A DNA stretch of 64,000 nucleotides from JANNNF01 sp963772935 (GTDB taxonomy: Bacteria > Pseudomonadota > Alphaproteobacteria > Rhodobacterales > Rhodobacteraceae): contig CAVYZK010000009.1 of the NCBI GenBank assembly GCA_963772935.1, forward strand, positions 434,001-498,000. Direction: 5' to 3'. Both the position numbers and the translations under genes were made by a program. The first letter of the stretch is position 1. Every line of letters starts with the position of its first letter. The notes under the pieces were generated by a model. It did not search any database. It saw only the letters and a list, made by a program, of their open reading frames with translations, and was not told where the DNA came from. Below are positions 1 through 8,833 of this stretch, piece after piece.

Positions 1-720
1 GATAGCCGGTTTCGCCCCATGCGGTGCTGTCGCCATGATCGCATCCTTGTGCAGGACCAGGAATCGTGCTGCGGCGACAGTCACTTCGCCAGCCACATGC
101 CCGATTGCCGCTTCACCAAAGGTGCTAGCCACATAGGCCATGGCCAAAACCGTGTTTCGCGTGAACGGGCGCCGATACTCGGCAATCCGCCCTTCGTCCC
201 CAGCCTTTGCCACCGTCCCCGCCGCCTGCCGCAAACGTGGCGTAGCAAGCTGTGCATCCGCCTCCAAGCCAACCGCGATCAGACGCTCACCTTGAGCCAC
301 TGTCGCAGGTTGGCGGTTGCGGGCATAGTCAAGCAGCCGCCGTTCCAGCAGGTCTACGTCAGGATGGCCCAGTGTCACCGGCGGCCCAAGACGCAACACC
401 GAGTTCAACGCCGCTATGCACTCGGCATCCATCTGTTCCTGAACGGTTTTTTTCCCGTCTGCCTCACGCAGGTCGGTCGATGCTGCGATCTGGATGTGGA
501 TATCAAGCAGGTCAGCGTCTTCAAACGGCAGCGCAACGAGACTGCGCAGCGCATCGGCAGGAGCTTGTTACCTCGACAAACCTGTTGCCGAACCGCTGCG
601 AAATCTCCACGCTTCGGGCAGCTTTGCATAAATGCGCCGCTTGATCGGATCCGTCAGATCAATGGCGGCTATTGCGCTTTGGTCCAGATCCAGATCCGTT
701 AGGTCCCGCGACAATCTTGG
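1..720 (-). pseudogene. Disrupted C-terminal continuation of the leucine-rich-repeat gene, cut by the left edge
   Basis: Read on the minus strand in the phase whose first codon begins at 720, this stretch is open apart from one TAA at 568-570. From 567 to the left edge it gives 189 uninterrupted codons ending in a hydrophobic, alanine-rich segment (LAMAYVASTFGEAAIGHVAG, then VTVAAARFLVLHKD). The first part (DLTDLDLDQSAIAAIDLTDP) fits on to the LRR protein upstream if one C is removed from the CCC at 719-721. I infer one LRR protein of more than 400 residues, broken at about 720 and again at about 568-610. The second break could be a real stop or two compensating indels. No function is recognised. 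It may be a decaying gene or sequence error; the many other one-base breaks in the window favour error. Confidence 0.5.
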
Positions 721-1225
721 GAATGGAGTTGGCTTCGGGCGGCTCTAGGGGGCTATCCAGAAAAGATACGTCAGGCATTGACCACGACAACGGCTGCGGC
801 CAAGGAGGAAGGGATTTCAAATACGCCTGTATCTCGTAGTCACGCTTCTTTCGATCCGTGATCTTGTCCAACTTTGCCAGTTCAAGGTCGTTCCTGCGCG
901 ACGGTGTATCGTCGAAACTCAACCCGCCATCACCGGTCCACAGCAGGGGCAATTCGCACAAGGGGCGAAGATCATTTATCTGCGTATGATCAAGCGTGAT
1001 ACCGCGCAATTCTGGCAGGTTTCGCGCCGCGCTGATATCAGAAACACCTGCGCGATTCAGGTTCAGATACTGAAGATTTGTCAGGCTTGAAATTTCGTCG
1101 GGTAGGCGCTCAAGCGCGGCGTATGGGCCTGCAAGATTTAGAGTAGTTTCGCCATTTCTTCTGACCGATTCGATTTCCGCAACGGCATTCTTGAAGGCTA
1201 TCTGCGGGTCGGTGGTCCAATCCAT
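659..1225 (-). CDS. Leucine-rich repeat protein (N-terminal part, frameshifted at its 3' end)
   Basis: The open frame of 188 residues contains leucine-rich repeats at about residues 30-110: LPDEISSLTNLQYLNLNRAG, then NLPELRGITLDHTQI, with the LxxLxxLxL spacing. Such repeats form a protein-binding solenoid; partner and role are unknown. ATG at 1225 is chosen over GTG at 1228 because AAGGAG lies 7 bases upstream of it. There is no signal peptide, so it is probably cytoplasmic. The last 20 or so residues (after NSIP) are glycine/serine-rich junk typical of a wrong frame. Removing one C at 719-721 joins the frame to the downstream segment, so the true protein continues leftwards. Confidence 0.7.
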   Translation of the reverse strand: MDWTTDPQIAFKNAVAEIESVRRNGETTLNLAGPYAALERLPDEISSLTNLQYLNLNRAGVSDISAARNLPELRGITLDHTQINDLRPLCELPLLWTGDGGLSFDDTPSRRNDLELAKLDKITDRKKRDYEIQAYLKSLPPWPQPLSWSMPDVSFLDSPLEPPEANSIPKIVAGPNGSGSGPKRNSRH

Positions 1226-1338
1226 CACGAACTCCTTTTGCGCGGTCTATAGATGGCAATCCTTTGATGGCTTCGCAAGAGCGGCCTCACACCCCCCATT
1301 GACGCCCCCCACAACCTCGGCTACTCAGCCCCAATCGC

Positions 1339-1415
1339 GCGGTGGTAGCTCAGTTGGTTAGAGTACCGGCCTGTCACGCCGGGGGTCGCGGGTTCGAGCC
1401 CCGTCCGCCGCGCCA
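1339..1415 (+). tRNA. tRNA-Asp (anticodon GTC)
   Basis: The 77-base sequence folds as a complete cloverleaf. Acceptor GCGGTGG pairs with CCGCCGC (one G-T wobble), the D arm begins TAGCTCAG, the anticodon stem CCGGC/GCCGG encloses loop CTGTCAC with anticodon GTC, and the T arm contains GGTTCGAGCCC. The discriminator base is G73, as expected for Asp identity, and CCA is encoded. A hairpin terminator follows directly. Confidence 0.97.
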
Positions 1416-1419
1416 TTCT

Positions 1420-1453
1420 CAAAAGCCGCTCCCGCAAGGGGCGGCTTTTTGGT
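1420..1453 (+). terminator. Intrinsic terminator after tRNA-Asp
   Basis: AAAAGCCGCTCC and GGGGCGGCTTTT form a strong GC stem with a short CGCAA loop and a T run, five bases after the CCA end of tRNA-Asp. It should end the tRNA transcript. It also faces the minus-strand acetyltransferase downstream. Confidence 0.85.
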
Positions 1454-1503
1454 TTTTGCGGCTTGTGGCGGGGCAGGTGCCCCGAACACGCCTGTATCTA
1501 CGG

Positions 1504-1547
1504 ATCCTCTACAGGTTCTTTACGCATCCTCTACGCCGTCTTTACGC
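1504..1547. repeat. Two tandem 22-bp repeats
   Basis: Two adjacent 22-base units share ATCCTCTAC at the start and TTTACGC at the end, differing only in the central four or so bases. They lie between the tRNA-Asp terminator and the 3' end of the acetyltransferase gene. They encode nothing obvious; the function is unknown. Confidence 0.6.
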
Positions 1548-1555
1548 CGCCAATC

Positions 1556-1999
1556 TTACAGCGTCAGCCGATACCGGACATGGCCATCCGTGGCGATAAA
1601 GCTGTCGTACAGCCTGCGGGCGGCGAGGTTGCCGTGGTCGGTGTTCCAGTAAAGCCGCTTCCAGCCCATGCTCCGGGCATGGGTCATCAGGTCCGTGATC
1701 AGCGCGCGGCCCACCCCTGCGCCGCGCGCGGTGGGGGCCACGAACAGATCCTCCAGATAGCAGTCGTCGCCCATCACCCAGGTAGACGGGTGGTTCTGGT
1801 GGATGGCAAAGCCGACCGCCACATCGCCCAGAACCGCCAGCCGGGCGTTGAGGGGCGAGCCGTCATCCATCAGACGTTTCCATGTGAAATCAGTGATCTG
1901 CGCGTCGATCTTCACATCATAATAGTCCAGAAACCCCTGCCAAAGCCCGCGCCATGCGGGCTCGTCGGCAGGGGTGGCGGCGCGGATATCGAGGCTCAT
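1556..1999 (-). CDS. GNAT-family N-acetyltransferase
   Basis: A 147-residue protein that fits the small GNAT fold. Motif A is at about residues 80-100 (LEDLFVAPTARGAGVGRALI), with the R/Q-x-x-G-x-G/A acetyl-CoA pyrophosphate loop, and motif B follows (WKRLYWNTDHGNLAARRLYD), typical of small-molecule or protein amine acetylases. The substrate is unknown. The ATG at 1999 overlaps the TGA of the upstream peptidase by four bases (ATGA), so the two are probably translationally coupled; this supports it over an in-frame start further upstream. The C-terminus is complete. Confidence 0.85.
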   Translation of the reverse strand: MSLDIRAATPADEPAWRGLWQGFLDYYDVKIDAQITDFTWKRLMDDGSPLNARLAVLGDVAVGFAIHQNHPSTWVMGDDCYLEDLFVAPTARGAGVGRALITDLMTHARSMGWKRLYWNTDHGNLAARRLYDSFIATDGHVRYRLTL

Positions 2000-3366
2000 T
2001 GCAGACGCGCCAAAACGCGCGCCCAAGACCGGATGCCCTTGTGGAAACACTCCAGATCATACTTTTCATTTGGGGAATGGATCTGGTCATCATCGCGGCC
2101 AAACCCGATCAGCATGGCGTCCATCCCCAGATAGGTCTTGAAATACCCCGCAATCGGAATCGACCCGCCGCAGCCGATATAGGCCGCAGGCACCCGCCAT
2201 TCATCGGTCAGGGCTTGGCGGGCGGCCTCAAACGCCGGGTTGTCGATCGACATGACCCCGGCTGGCGAATTGCCATGACCCTTCCATTCCGCCCGGCAAT
2301 CGGCGGGCAGTTGGGCCTGTACCCAAGCACGGAAACTTTGGGAAATGGCGTCGGGATTCTGGCCTGCGACCAGACGAAAGCTAATCTTTGCATGGGCTTG
2401 CGCGGGCAGAACGGTCTTGAAGCCTTCGCCGGTATAGCCGCCCCAGATGCCGTTGACCTCGGCCGTCGGGCGCGACCAGACCATCTCCAGCGGGGTTCGG
2501 TCCTGCTCACCCACCGGGATCGACAGGCCGACATCGCCCAGAAACTTCGTGTGATCAAAGGCAAGGGATTGCCATTGCTGGCGGATCGCATCGGGCAATT
2601 CGGTGACGCCATCGTAGAAACCGGGGATGGTAATGTGGCCGGTATCATCCGTCATATTGCCCAGAATTTTGGACAGGATACGGATCGGGTTGGCCGCAGC
2701 ACCGCCGTAAGACCCTGAATGCAGGTCTTTATTTGCGGCATGGATGGTCAGCTCCTCACCCAGCAGCCCGCGCAGCATGGTGGTGATGGCGGGGGTGTTG
2801 TCGGCAAACAACCCGGTGTCACAGATCAGTGCGATATCGGCGGCAAGTTCGGTTGCGTTGTCTTTCATGAACGGAATCAGCGAAGGCGACCCCGATTCCT
2901 CCTCCCCCTCCAGAAAGATGGTCAGGCGGCAGGGCAGGGTGCCATGCACGGCTTTCCATGCGCGGCAGGCCTCAAGGAAGGTCATCAACTGGCCCTTGTC
3001 ATCCGACGCCCCCCGGCCCCGGATTACCCGGCCTTTGGGGGTATCCTGCACTTGCGGATCAAAGGGATCGCGGTCCCAAAGCGACAGCGGATCAACGGGT
3101 TGCACGTCGTAGTGACCATAGAACAGCAGATGCCGCCCGCCTGTCCCACCATGGGCCACCACCATCGGATGGCCGGGCGTTTCGCGGGCAGATGCCTCAA
3201 ACCCCAGATCGGTCAACTCGGCCACCAGCCAGTCGGCAGCCTTCGCGCAGTCGGGTTTGAAGGCGGGGTCGGTCGAGATTGACGGGATGCGCAGCAGGTC
3301 CAGCAGGCGGTCCAGTGCGTCGGGAAGGGTGTCGTCGATCCGGGCCAATACGGCGTCTAGGGTCAC
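1996..3366 (-). CDS. M20 family metallopeptidase / dipeptidase
   Basis: A 456-residue member of the M20/M25/M40 family of di-zinc peptidases. Visible metal and catalytic motifs are GHYDVQPVDP (first zinc His and catalytic Asp), GRGASDDKGQ (bridging Asp) and EGEEESGS (catalytic and zinc Glu), followed by the dimerisation lid domain and a C-terminal metal His in QIHSPNE. These match cytosolic dipeptidases of the CNDP/PepV-like branch. I choose the GTG at 3366, because CAGGAG lies eight bases upstream. The longer open frame to 3570 reads into the divergent upstream gene. It is coupled to the acetyltransferase downstream by a four-base overlap. The exact peptide substrate is unknown. Confidence 0.9.
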   Translation of the reverse strand: MTLDAVLARIDDTLPDALDRLLDLLRIPSISTDPAFKPDCAKAADWLVAELTDLGFEASARETPGHPMVVAHGGTGGRHLLFYGHYDVQPVDPLSLWDRDPFDPQVQDTPKGRVIRGRGASDDKGQLMTFLEACRAWKAVHGTLPCRLTIFLEGEEESGSPSLIPFMKDNATELAADIALICDTGLFADNTPAITTMLRGLLGEELTIHAANKDLHSGSYGGAAANPIRILSKILGNMTDDTGHITIPGFYDGVTELPDAIRQQWQSLAFDHTKFLGDVGLSIPVGEQDRTPLEMVWSRPTAEVNGIWGGYTGEGFKTVLPAQAHAKISFRLVAGQNPDAISQSFRAWVQAQLPADCRAEWKGHGNSPAGVMSIDNPAFEAARQALTDEWRVPAAYIGCGGSIPIAGYFKTYLGMDAMLIGFGRDDDQIHSPNEKYDLECFHKGIRSWARVLARLQ

Positions 3367-3475
3367 GGGCGGTCTCCTGACTGTGATGATGGCGGGCACC
3401 CTATCAGCCAAGGGGGGACTGTCCAGAGCCGGTGCTTCGCGGTATGACGGTGCGGACAAAAAGACGGAGTCAGTC

Positions 3476-3874
3476 ATGCAGACGACATTCATTACGGCAC
3501 TGGTGCTTGCCGTGGCGGCGACCGGTGCTGCGGCACAGGATGCCCCGCCAGAGACCGCCGTTCTGGGCACAGCGACCGTAACGGTCTATCCGCAGCCCTT
3601 CCTGTCAGAGCCAGAGCTGATGACGCTGCGGGCGGTGATGACGAATGAACAGGCGCTGACCCTGTTTGTTGGTGAAAAGGGTGGCCATGCGGCTTTGGCG
3701 GTGTCGCCGGTGGACGGGTTTATCCGCGACGGCCAGCCCACGGTTTCGGCGGTGGCGATTGGCGGGCATGACGACAGCGAAAAAGCCCGTGCAGATGCGC
3801 TGCAAGGCTGTAATGCGAAAAAGACAGGCGGGCCGGATTGTGTGGTGGTGCTGACGGTTTCGCCGCAGGCCTGA
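3476..3874 (+). CDS. Small secreted protein of unknown function upstream of hemA
   Basis: A 132-residue protein with a clear signal peptide (MQTTFITALVLAVAATG, cleavage near AAAQDA) and therefore probably periplasmic. The C-terminal region has two cysteines in ALQGCNAKKTGGPDCVVVL, which could form a disulphide. I recognise no catalytic motif. From memory, short proteins of this kind next to hemA in Rhodobacteraceae are sometimes annotated as aminolevulinate synthase by neighbourhood; nothing in this sequence supports that. The start is placed at the signal peptide Met, downstream of the divergent peptidase promoter. Confidence 0.8.
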   Translation: MQTTFITALVLAVAATGAAAQDAPPETAVLGTATVTVYPQPFLSEPELMTLRAVMTNEQALTLFVGEKGGHAALAVSPVDGFIRDGQPTVSAVAIGGHDDSEKARADALQGCNAKKTGGPDCVVVLTVSPQA

Positions 3875-3934
3875 CGCCAGAGTGGGTCTACGAAAGGCGG
3901 GGTGACAATTCGCCCTCTTTCGATTTATGCCCGA

Positions 3935-3948
3935 TTGATCTTAGTCAA
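3935..3948 (+). promoter_or_regulatory. FNR-type binding site (FnrL box) before hemA
   Basis: TTGATCTTAGTCAA is a perfect match to the FNR/FnrL consensus TTGAY-N4-RTCAA. Its end is 53 bases before the hemA start codon. In Rhodobacter species FnrL raises hemA expression when oxygen falls, so the site probably links tetrapyrrole synthesis to oxygen here too. Confidence 0.85.
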
Positions 3949-4001
3949 GGCGAGCACGCTGCCCGGTGAACACTGGGGCCGCAGGCCAGCAGGAGACAAC
4001 C

Positions 4002-5252
4002 ATGACCCTTCGCCCCAACAGCCATGCCGCCTTGTATGATGCGGCGATTGATCAGGCCCTTGGCCGTCTGCACAGTGAGGGCCGCTATCGCACCTTTATT
4101 GATATCGAACGCAGTCAGGGCCAGTTTCCCCATGCAGTCTGGACGCGCCCCGATGGCAGCAAGGCTGACATAACTGTCTGGTGCGGCAACGATTATCTGG
4201 GCATGGGGCAGCACCCGGATGTGTTGGCCGCGATGCACGAGGCGCTGGAGGCGACCGGGGCAGGGTCGGGCGGCACCCGTAATATCAGCGGCACCACGGT
4301 TTATCACAACATGCTGGAGGCTGAGCTTGCCGATCTGCATGGCAAGGACGCGGCTTTGGTGTTCACCAGCGCCTACATTGCCAATGATGCCACGCTGTCT
4401 ACGCTGCGGACCATCTTTCCGGGGCTGATCATTTATTCCGACGCACTGAACCATGCCTCTATGATCGAAGGCGTGCGGCGTGGCGGGGGCGAGAAACGGG
4501 TGTTCCGGCACAATGATGTGGATCATCTGCGCGCCCTGCTGGCAGCCGATGATCCGGCGGCGCCCAAGCTGATTGCGTTCGAGTCGATCTATTCGATGGA
4601 CGGCGACTTTGGTCCGATCAAGGCGATCTGCGATCTGGCCGATGAATTTGGCGCGCTGACCTATATTGACGAGGTTCACGCGGTGGGAATGTACGGCGCG
4701 CGGGGGGCAGGTGTGGCCGAACGCGACGGTCAGATGCACCGGATCGACATCATCAACGGCACTTTGGCCAAGGCTTACGGCGTGTTTGGCGGCTATATTG
4801 CTGCAAGCGCGAAAATGGTCGATGCGGTGCGGTCTTATGCCCCCGGATTCATCTTTACGACCTCGCTGCCGCCTGCAATTGCTGCGGGTGCAGCCGTGTC
4901 TGTGCGGATTTTGAAGACAGCGCAGCATCTGCGGGATGCGCATCAATTGCAGGCCCGGATTCTGAAGCTGCGGCTGAAGGGGTTGGGGCTGCCGATCATG
5001 GATCACGGGTCGCATATAGTGCCCGTGCATGTGGGCAACCCCATCCATTGCAAGATGCTGTCCGACATGCTGCTGGCCGACTATGGCATCTATGTGCAGC
5101 CGATCAACTATCCCACTGTGCCGCGCGGCACTGAACGGCTGCGGTTTACCCCCTCTCCGGTGCATGGAGCGGCACAAATTGATCATCTCATACGCAGTCT
5201 TGATGCGCTGTGGGGTCATTGTGCGCTGAATCGCGCCGAAGCCTCTGCCTGA
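4002..5252 (+). CDS. hemA: 5-aminolevulinate synthase
   Basis: A 416-residue PLP enzyme that condenses glycine and succinyl-CoA to 5-aminolevulinate, the first step of haem and bacteriochlorophyll synthesis by the Shemin route. Fold-type I motifs are clear: VWCGNDYLGM near the N-terminus, GSGGTRNISGT, the PLP-binding FESIYSMDGD and IDEVHAVGMYG, and the Schiff-base lysine in NGTLAKAYGVFGG. ATG at 4002 is preceded by AGGAG, which decides it over the start at 3966. Length and C-terminus are typical. An FNR-type box at 3935-3948 suggests control by oxygen. It seems to be transcribed alone. Confidence 0.98.
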   Translation: MTLRPNSHAALYDAAIDQALGRLHSEGRYRTFIDIERSQGQFPHAVWTRPDGSKADITVWCGNDYLGMGQHPDVLAAMHEALEATGAGSGGTRNISGTTVYHNMLEAELADLHGKDAALVFTSAYIANDATLSTLRTIFPGLIIYSDALNHASMIEGVRRGGGEKRVFRHNDVDHLRALLAADDPAAPKLIAFESIYSMDGDFGPIKAICDLADEFGALTYIDEVHAVGMYGARGAGVAERDGQMHRIDIINGTLAKAYGVFGGYIAASAKMVDAVRSYAPGFIFTTSLPPAIAAGAAVSVRILKTAQHLRDAHQLQARILKLRLKGLGLPIMDHGSHIVPVHVGNPIHCKMLSDMLLADYGIYVQPINYPTVPRGTERLRFTPSPVHGAAQIDHLIRSLDALWGHCALNRAEASA

Positions 5253-5385
5253 CCCTTGGACGGGGTGCATTGGGTCTTGCCATATGCTAGCGTCTGCCTA
5301 ATACGAACAGCCATGAGTCGCGGCACAAGCGACTTGGTTTTAGACCACGGGCAGCAGGGGACAGGCCAATGACAGGTTGGGCCGC

Positions 5386-6543
5386 ATGATCGGTTGGAGG
5401 GCGAAACCTTCGACAACCGAATCCGAAAAGCCGAAGGGCTTTGACGATTTCGAGTTGCGGCTTGGTGATGTCATGCGGGGCGAACGTGCCACGTTGGGCA
5501 AGTCGCTGCTTGATGTGCAGCGCGAGTTGAAAATCAAGGCCACCTACATTGCCGCCATCGAAAATGCCGATGTGTCGGCGTTTGAAACCCCGGGGTTTGT
5601 GGCGGGCTATATCCGGTCTTACGCGCGCTATCTGGGCATGGACCCCGATGATGCGTTCAAGCGGTTTTGTGTCGAGGCCAACTTTGCCGTGGCACATGGC
5701 ATGTCTGCCGATGCGGCCCCGGTGCGGGCTGCGGCGGCGCGGACACGGGCTGCGATTGAATTTTCCGACCCGCTGGCCAATCCGAATGCGACTTTCGTGC
5801 CGCGCACGGAAAGCATGTTTGCCCGGGTTGAACCTGGTGCGCTTGGGTCTGTGGCCGTTCTGATCGCGCTGATCGGGGCGATTGGCTATGGTGGTTGGTC
5901 GGTGTTGCAAGAGGTGCAGCGCGTGCAACTGGCGCCGGTTGATGAGGCCCCGTCTGTGGTGGCCGAGATTGACCCGCTGGGGTCTGCCGGTACGGCGGCA
6001 CCGCTGGTGGTGACGCAAACTGATGCGGCAGATCGTCTGTACCGCCCCGAGGCGCTGGATGTGCCGGTGCTGACCCCGCGCGATGGCCCGATTGCGGCGA
6101 TCAACCCGCGTCTGACCACCGCTGCCCCGGTGCCGGGGATTGAACTGGCAGATGCGACTGAAGATGCGGTTCAGGTTGTGGCCGATGTGAAACCCGGTGT
6201 CGAGGTGCTGGCGGTACGTCCGGCCTGGGTGCGGGTCAATTCGGCGGATGGCACGGTACTGTTCGAGAAAATTCTTGATGCGGGCGAGCGGTATGTGGTG
6301 CCGCCGCTGGAAGTGTCTGCCGTGTTCCGCACGGGCAATTCTGGGTCGGTCTATTTTGTCGTCAATGGCAAGACCTATGGCCCGGCTGCCCCGGGTGCGA
6401 ATGTGGCCAAAGGCATTGCCCTTGCGCCCGACGCGCTGAGCGCGAATTACGCCGAGGCTGATCTGACCGGTGACGCCGATCTGGCGCGTTTCAGCACGGC
6501 CTCTGCGGAAACCACCGCAGAACCCGAGCCTGTGTCTGAGTAA
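5386..6543 (+). CDS. RodZ-like helix-turn-helix membrane protein (DUF4115)
   Basis: A 385-residue protein with the RodZ-type architecture. A cytoplasmic helix-turn-helix lies at about residues 25-100 (GKSLLDVQRELKIKATYIAA, then GFVAGYIRSYARYLGMD). A single transmembrane helix follows at about 150-175 (VAVLIALIGAIGYGGWSVL), then a linker, then a C-terminal beta-rich DUF4115 domain at about 280-350 (AWVRVNSADGTVLFEKIL, VNGKTYGPAAPG). RodZ couples MreB to the wall-elongation machinery; here the periplasmic domain and HTH match, but a role in cell shape is an inference. ATG at 5386 is preferred; an in-frame TTG at 5377 is possible. The gene lies directly upstream of ispG, a common order in this family of bacteria. 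Confidence 0.85.
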   Translation: MIGWRAKPSTTESEKPKGFDDFELRLGDVMRGERATLGKSLLDVQRELKIKATYIAAIENADVSAFETPGFVAGYIRSYARYLGMDPDDAFKRFCVEANFAVAHGMSADAAPVRAAAARTRAAIEFSDPLANPNATFVPRTESMFARVEPGALGSVAVLIALIGAIGYGGWSVLQEVQRVQLAPVDEAPSVVAEIDPLGSAGTAAPLVVTQTDAADRLYRPEALDVPVLTPRDGPIAAINPRLTTAAPVPGIELADATEDAVQVVADVKPGVEVLAVRPAWVRVNSADGTVLFEKILDAGERYVVPPLEVSAVFRTGNSGSVYFVVNGKTYGPAAPGANVAKGIALAPDALSANYAEADLTGDADLARFSTASAETTAEPEPVSE

Positions 6544-6625
6544 ATTCCTGCGGTCGCGGCGCTTTGCGTTGCCGCCGCTGCCGACTGCGCCTATCTATGG
6601 CGCACACGCAGACGGAGCCTGACCG

Positions 6626-7748
6626 ATGACCCACAATCCGATCCGACCCTGGCGCAATATCGAACGGCGGGTGTCGCGGCAAATCCGGGTCGGCAAGGTT
6701 CTGGTCGGGGGCGATGCGCCGATTTCGGTGCAGACCATGACCAACACCCTGACCCATGATGTGAAGGCCACCATCGAGCAGATTCAACGCTGTGCGGTGG
6801 CCGGGGCTGACATTGTGCGGGTTTCGACCCCCGATGTGGAAAGCACGGCGGCGCTGCGGGAAATCGTGCGCGAATCGCCGGTGCCGATCGTGGCGGATAT
6901 TCATTTTCACTACAAACGCGCGATCGAGGCGGCCGAGGCTGGGGCCGCCTGTCTGCGGATCAACCCCGGCAACATCGGCGATGCCAAGCGGGTGGCAGAG
7001 GTCGTCAAGGCCGCCAAGGACCATGGCTGTTCCATCCGTATCGGGGTGAACGCAGGGTCGTTGGAGCGGCATCTGCTGGACAAATACGGCGAGCCTTGCC
7101 CGGACGCGATGGTCGAGTCCGGCATGGACCACATCAAGCTGTTGCAGGACAACGATTTTCACGAGTTCAAAATCAGTGTCAAAGCGTCGGATGTGTTCAT
7201 GGCCGCCGCCGCCTATCAGCAGCTTGGCACGGTGACGGATGCGCCGATCCATCTGGGCATCACCGAGGCGGGCGGGCTGGTGTCGGGCACGGTGAAATCG
7301 GCCATCGGGTTGGGTAGCCTGCTGTGGTTCGGGATCGGCGATACCATCCGGGTCAGCCTGTCTGCCGATCCGGTCGAGGAGGTGAAGGTCGGGTTCGAGA
7401 TCCTCAAAAGCCTTGGCCTGCGGCACCGGGGGGTGACGATCATTTCCTGCCCAAGCTTGCGCGCGGCAAGGGTTTGACGTGATCAAGACCGTGTCGGAAC
7501 TGGAAAACCGGCTGGCGCATATCACCACCAGCCTGAGCCTGAGCATCATCGGCTGCGTGGTCAACGGCCCCGGTGAGGCGCTGATGACCGACATCGGCTT
7601 TACCGGCGGCGGGGCAGGGTCGGGGATGGTGTATCTGGCGGGCAAGCAGGTACACAAGCTGGGCAATGAAAAGATGGTGGATCACATCGTTGAACTGGTC
7701 GAGGAAAAGGCCGCTCAGATCGAGGCCGAAGCCGTGCAAGCGGTTTGA
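6626..7748 (+). CDS. ispG: 4-hydroxy-3-methylbut-2-enyl diphosphate synthase (frameshifted in this sequence)
   Basis: IspG converts methylerythritol cyclodiphosphate to HMBPP in the non-mevalonate isoprenoid pathway, using a [4Fe-4S] cluster. The N-terminal TIM barrel is intact (VQTMTNT, VADIHFHYKRA, LGITEAGG, KSAIGLGSLL). The expected CPSC-AR cluster motif reads CPSLRAARV and stops: an extra T at 7457-7458 (GCTTGC instead of GCTGC) breaks the frame. The other frame resumes at once with FDVIKTVSELENRLAHI and carries the third cysteine and cluster glutamate in GCVVNGPGEA. Corrected length is about 373 residues, normal for the family. The gene is normally essential, so a sequencing error is the likeliest cause. 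Confidence 0.95.
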
Positions 7749-7749
7749 G

Positions 7750-8749
7750 TTACAGCAGAATATCGCTTGCGGCGAGCGATGTGATGTTGGTGAGGCGGAT
7801 TTCAAAATCCGCCGTCAGATTGCCACTGACATCGGCAAACAGCGAAAGATGCGGGCCCGAGGTTTCGATCCACACCGAATTGGCGGCAGGCCCGTTGGCC
7901 GAAAATTTGAAGGCCTTGTTGGTGCCAGAATACACATCCGCATTGATCAGCCGCAGGTCGATCAGGTCCGTGCCGGAAACAAAGTGCGCAACAATATCGC
8001 GGTGAGACCCGATCTGAGAACTCTTCAACCGCATTGAAGATAAAGATATCGCGGTTGGTATCGACCCCGCCCGCCAGAACATCGGTGCCCAGGCCCCCGG
8101 TCATCTTGTCGCCGCCAATGCCGCCTGACAGCGTATCGCGGCCATCGCCGCCAAACAGCACGTCGCCCGAATTGCCCCCGGCAAGAGAATCATTGCCCTG
8201 TTCGCCAGACAGGCTGTCGGCCCCATTCTCGCCAGCAAGGGTGTCGTCCCCCCGTCCGCCTAGGAGGCTATCGTTGCCAGTCCAGCCCGCCATGTAATCA
8301 TTATCATCAGACCCGGTCAGCAGGTCATTCGCGGCCAGCATCGCCCGCAGCAGTGCTTGATCATCCGTGGGTGTGGTGGAAACCACCGCCTGATACATGG
8401 CGACGGCCGAGACAGTTGTGTTGACGAGGAAAAAGTAAAGTTCGGCCTGATTGGCACTATCGACGCTCAGAAAGCCCGTGACGGTGCCGCCGGTAGGGAC
8501 ATTGTTCGCGTCAATCGTCAGCCCATCTCCGCCAACGATGAAGGCGCTGGTGGCGAAATTCACATTCGGGTTGCCAGACCAATAAACGCCCGTGTCGATT
8601 ACAGACCAGCCTTCGGTCATGCCAACCAGATCGTTCGGATCAAAACTTTCGGGGCGGTCATTGAAGAAGCGGAAATAGTCGAAGTCCACCACAGCCGAAA
8701 GTTCAAATTGCCGGGTGTCAATGACACCGTTGGACGAAAGCTGTGCCAT
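7750..8749 (-). CDS. RTX calcium-binding protein 1 (frameshifted near its C-terminus)
   Basis: A protein of about 332 residues, probably secreted. The N-terminal 150 residues are acidic and hydrophobic with no recognised domain (ELSAVVDFDYFRFFNDRPES). About nine GGxGxDxL nonapeptides follow (LLGGRGDDTLAGENGADSL and so on), which form a calcium-filled beta-roll. The RTX region is followed by a long C-terminal tail. An extra base at 8019-8020 breaks the frame: FNAVEE continues in the other frame as SQIGSHRDIVAHF and then FVSGTDLIDLRLINADVYSG, ending in DILL. RTX proteins have a C-terminal uncleaved signal for type I secretion; none of the transporter genes is in view. Its stop is one base from the ispG stop (convergent). 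Confidence 0.85.
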
Positions 8750-8833
8750 GATAACCCCTTACATACAGTCCGTGGCAGGATGCGTAAGGGACAGATCAGC
8801 GCGCGTCAAGAATGGCGTGACGGTCCGGGGTGA

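Noticed and set aside
1339..1415. tRNA-Asp as an integration site for an island
   Set aside because: No duplicated 3' end, integrase gene or phage genes are seen on either side.
3366..3570. Longer N-terminus of the M20 peptidase up to 3570
   Set aside because: It overlaps the signal peptide region of the divergent gene, and the GTG at 3366 has a proper ribosome site.
3945..5270. Long minus-strand open frame (441 codons) over hemA
   Set aside because: It is antisense to a clear hemA, rich in Arg/His/Gln as shadows of GC-rich genes are, and has no domain or ribosome site.
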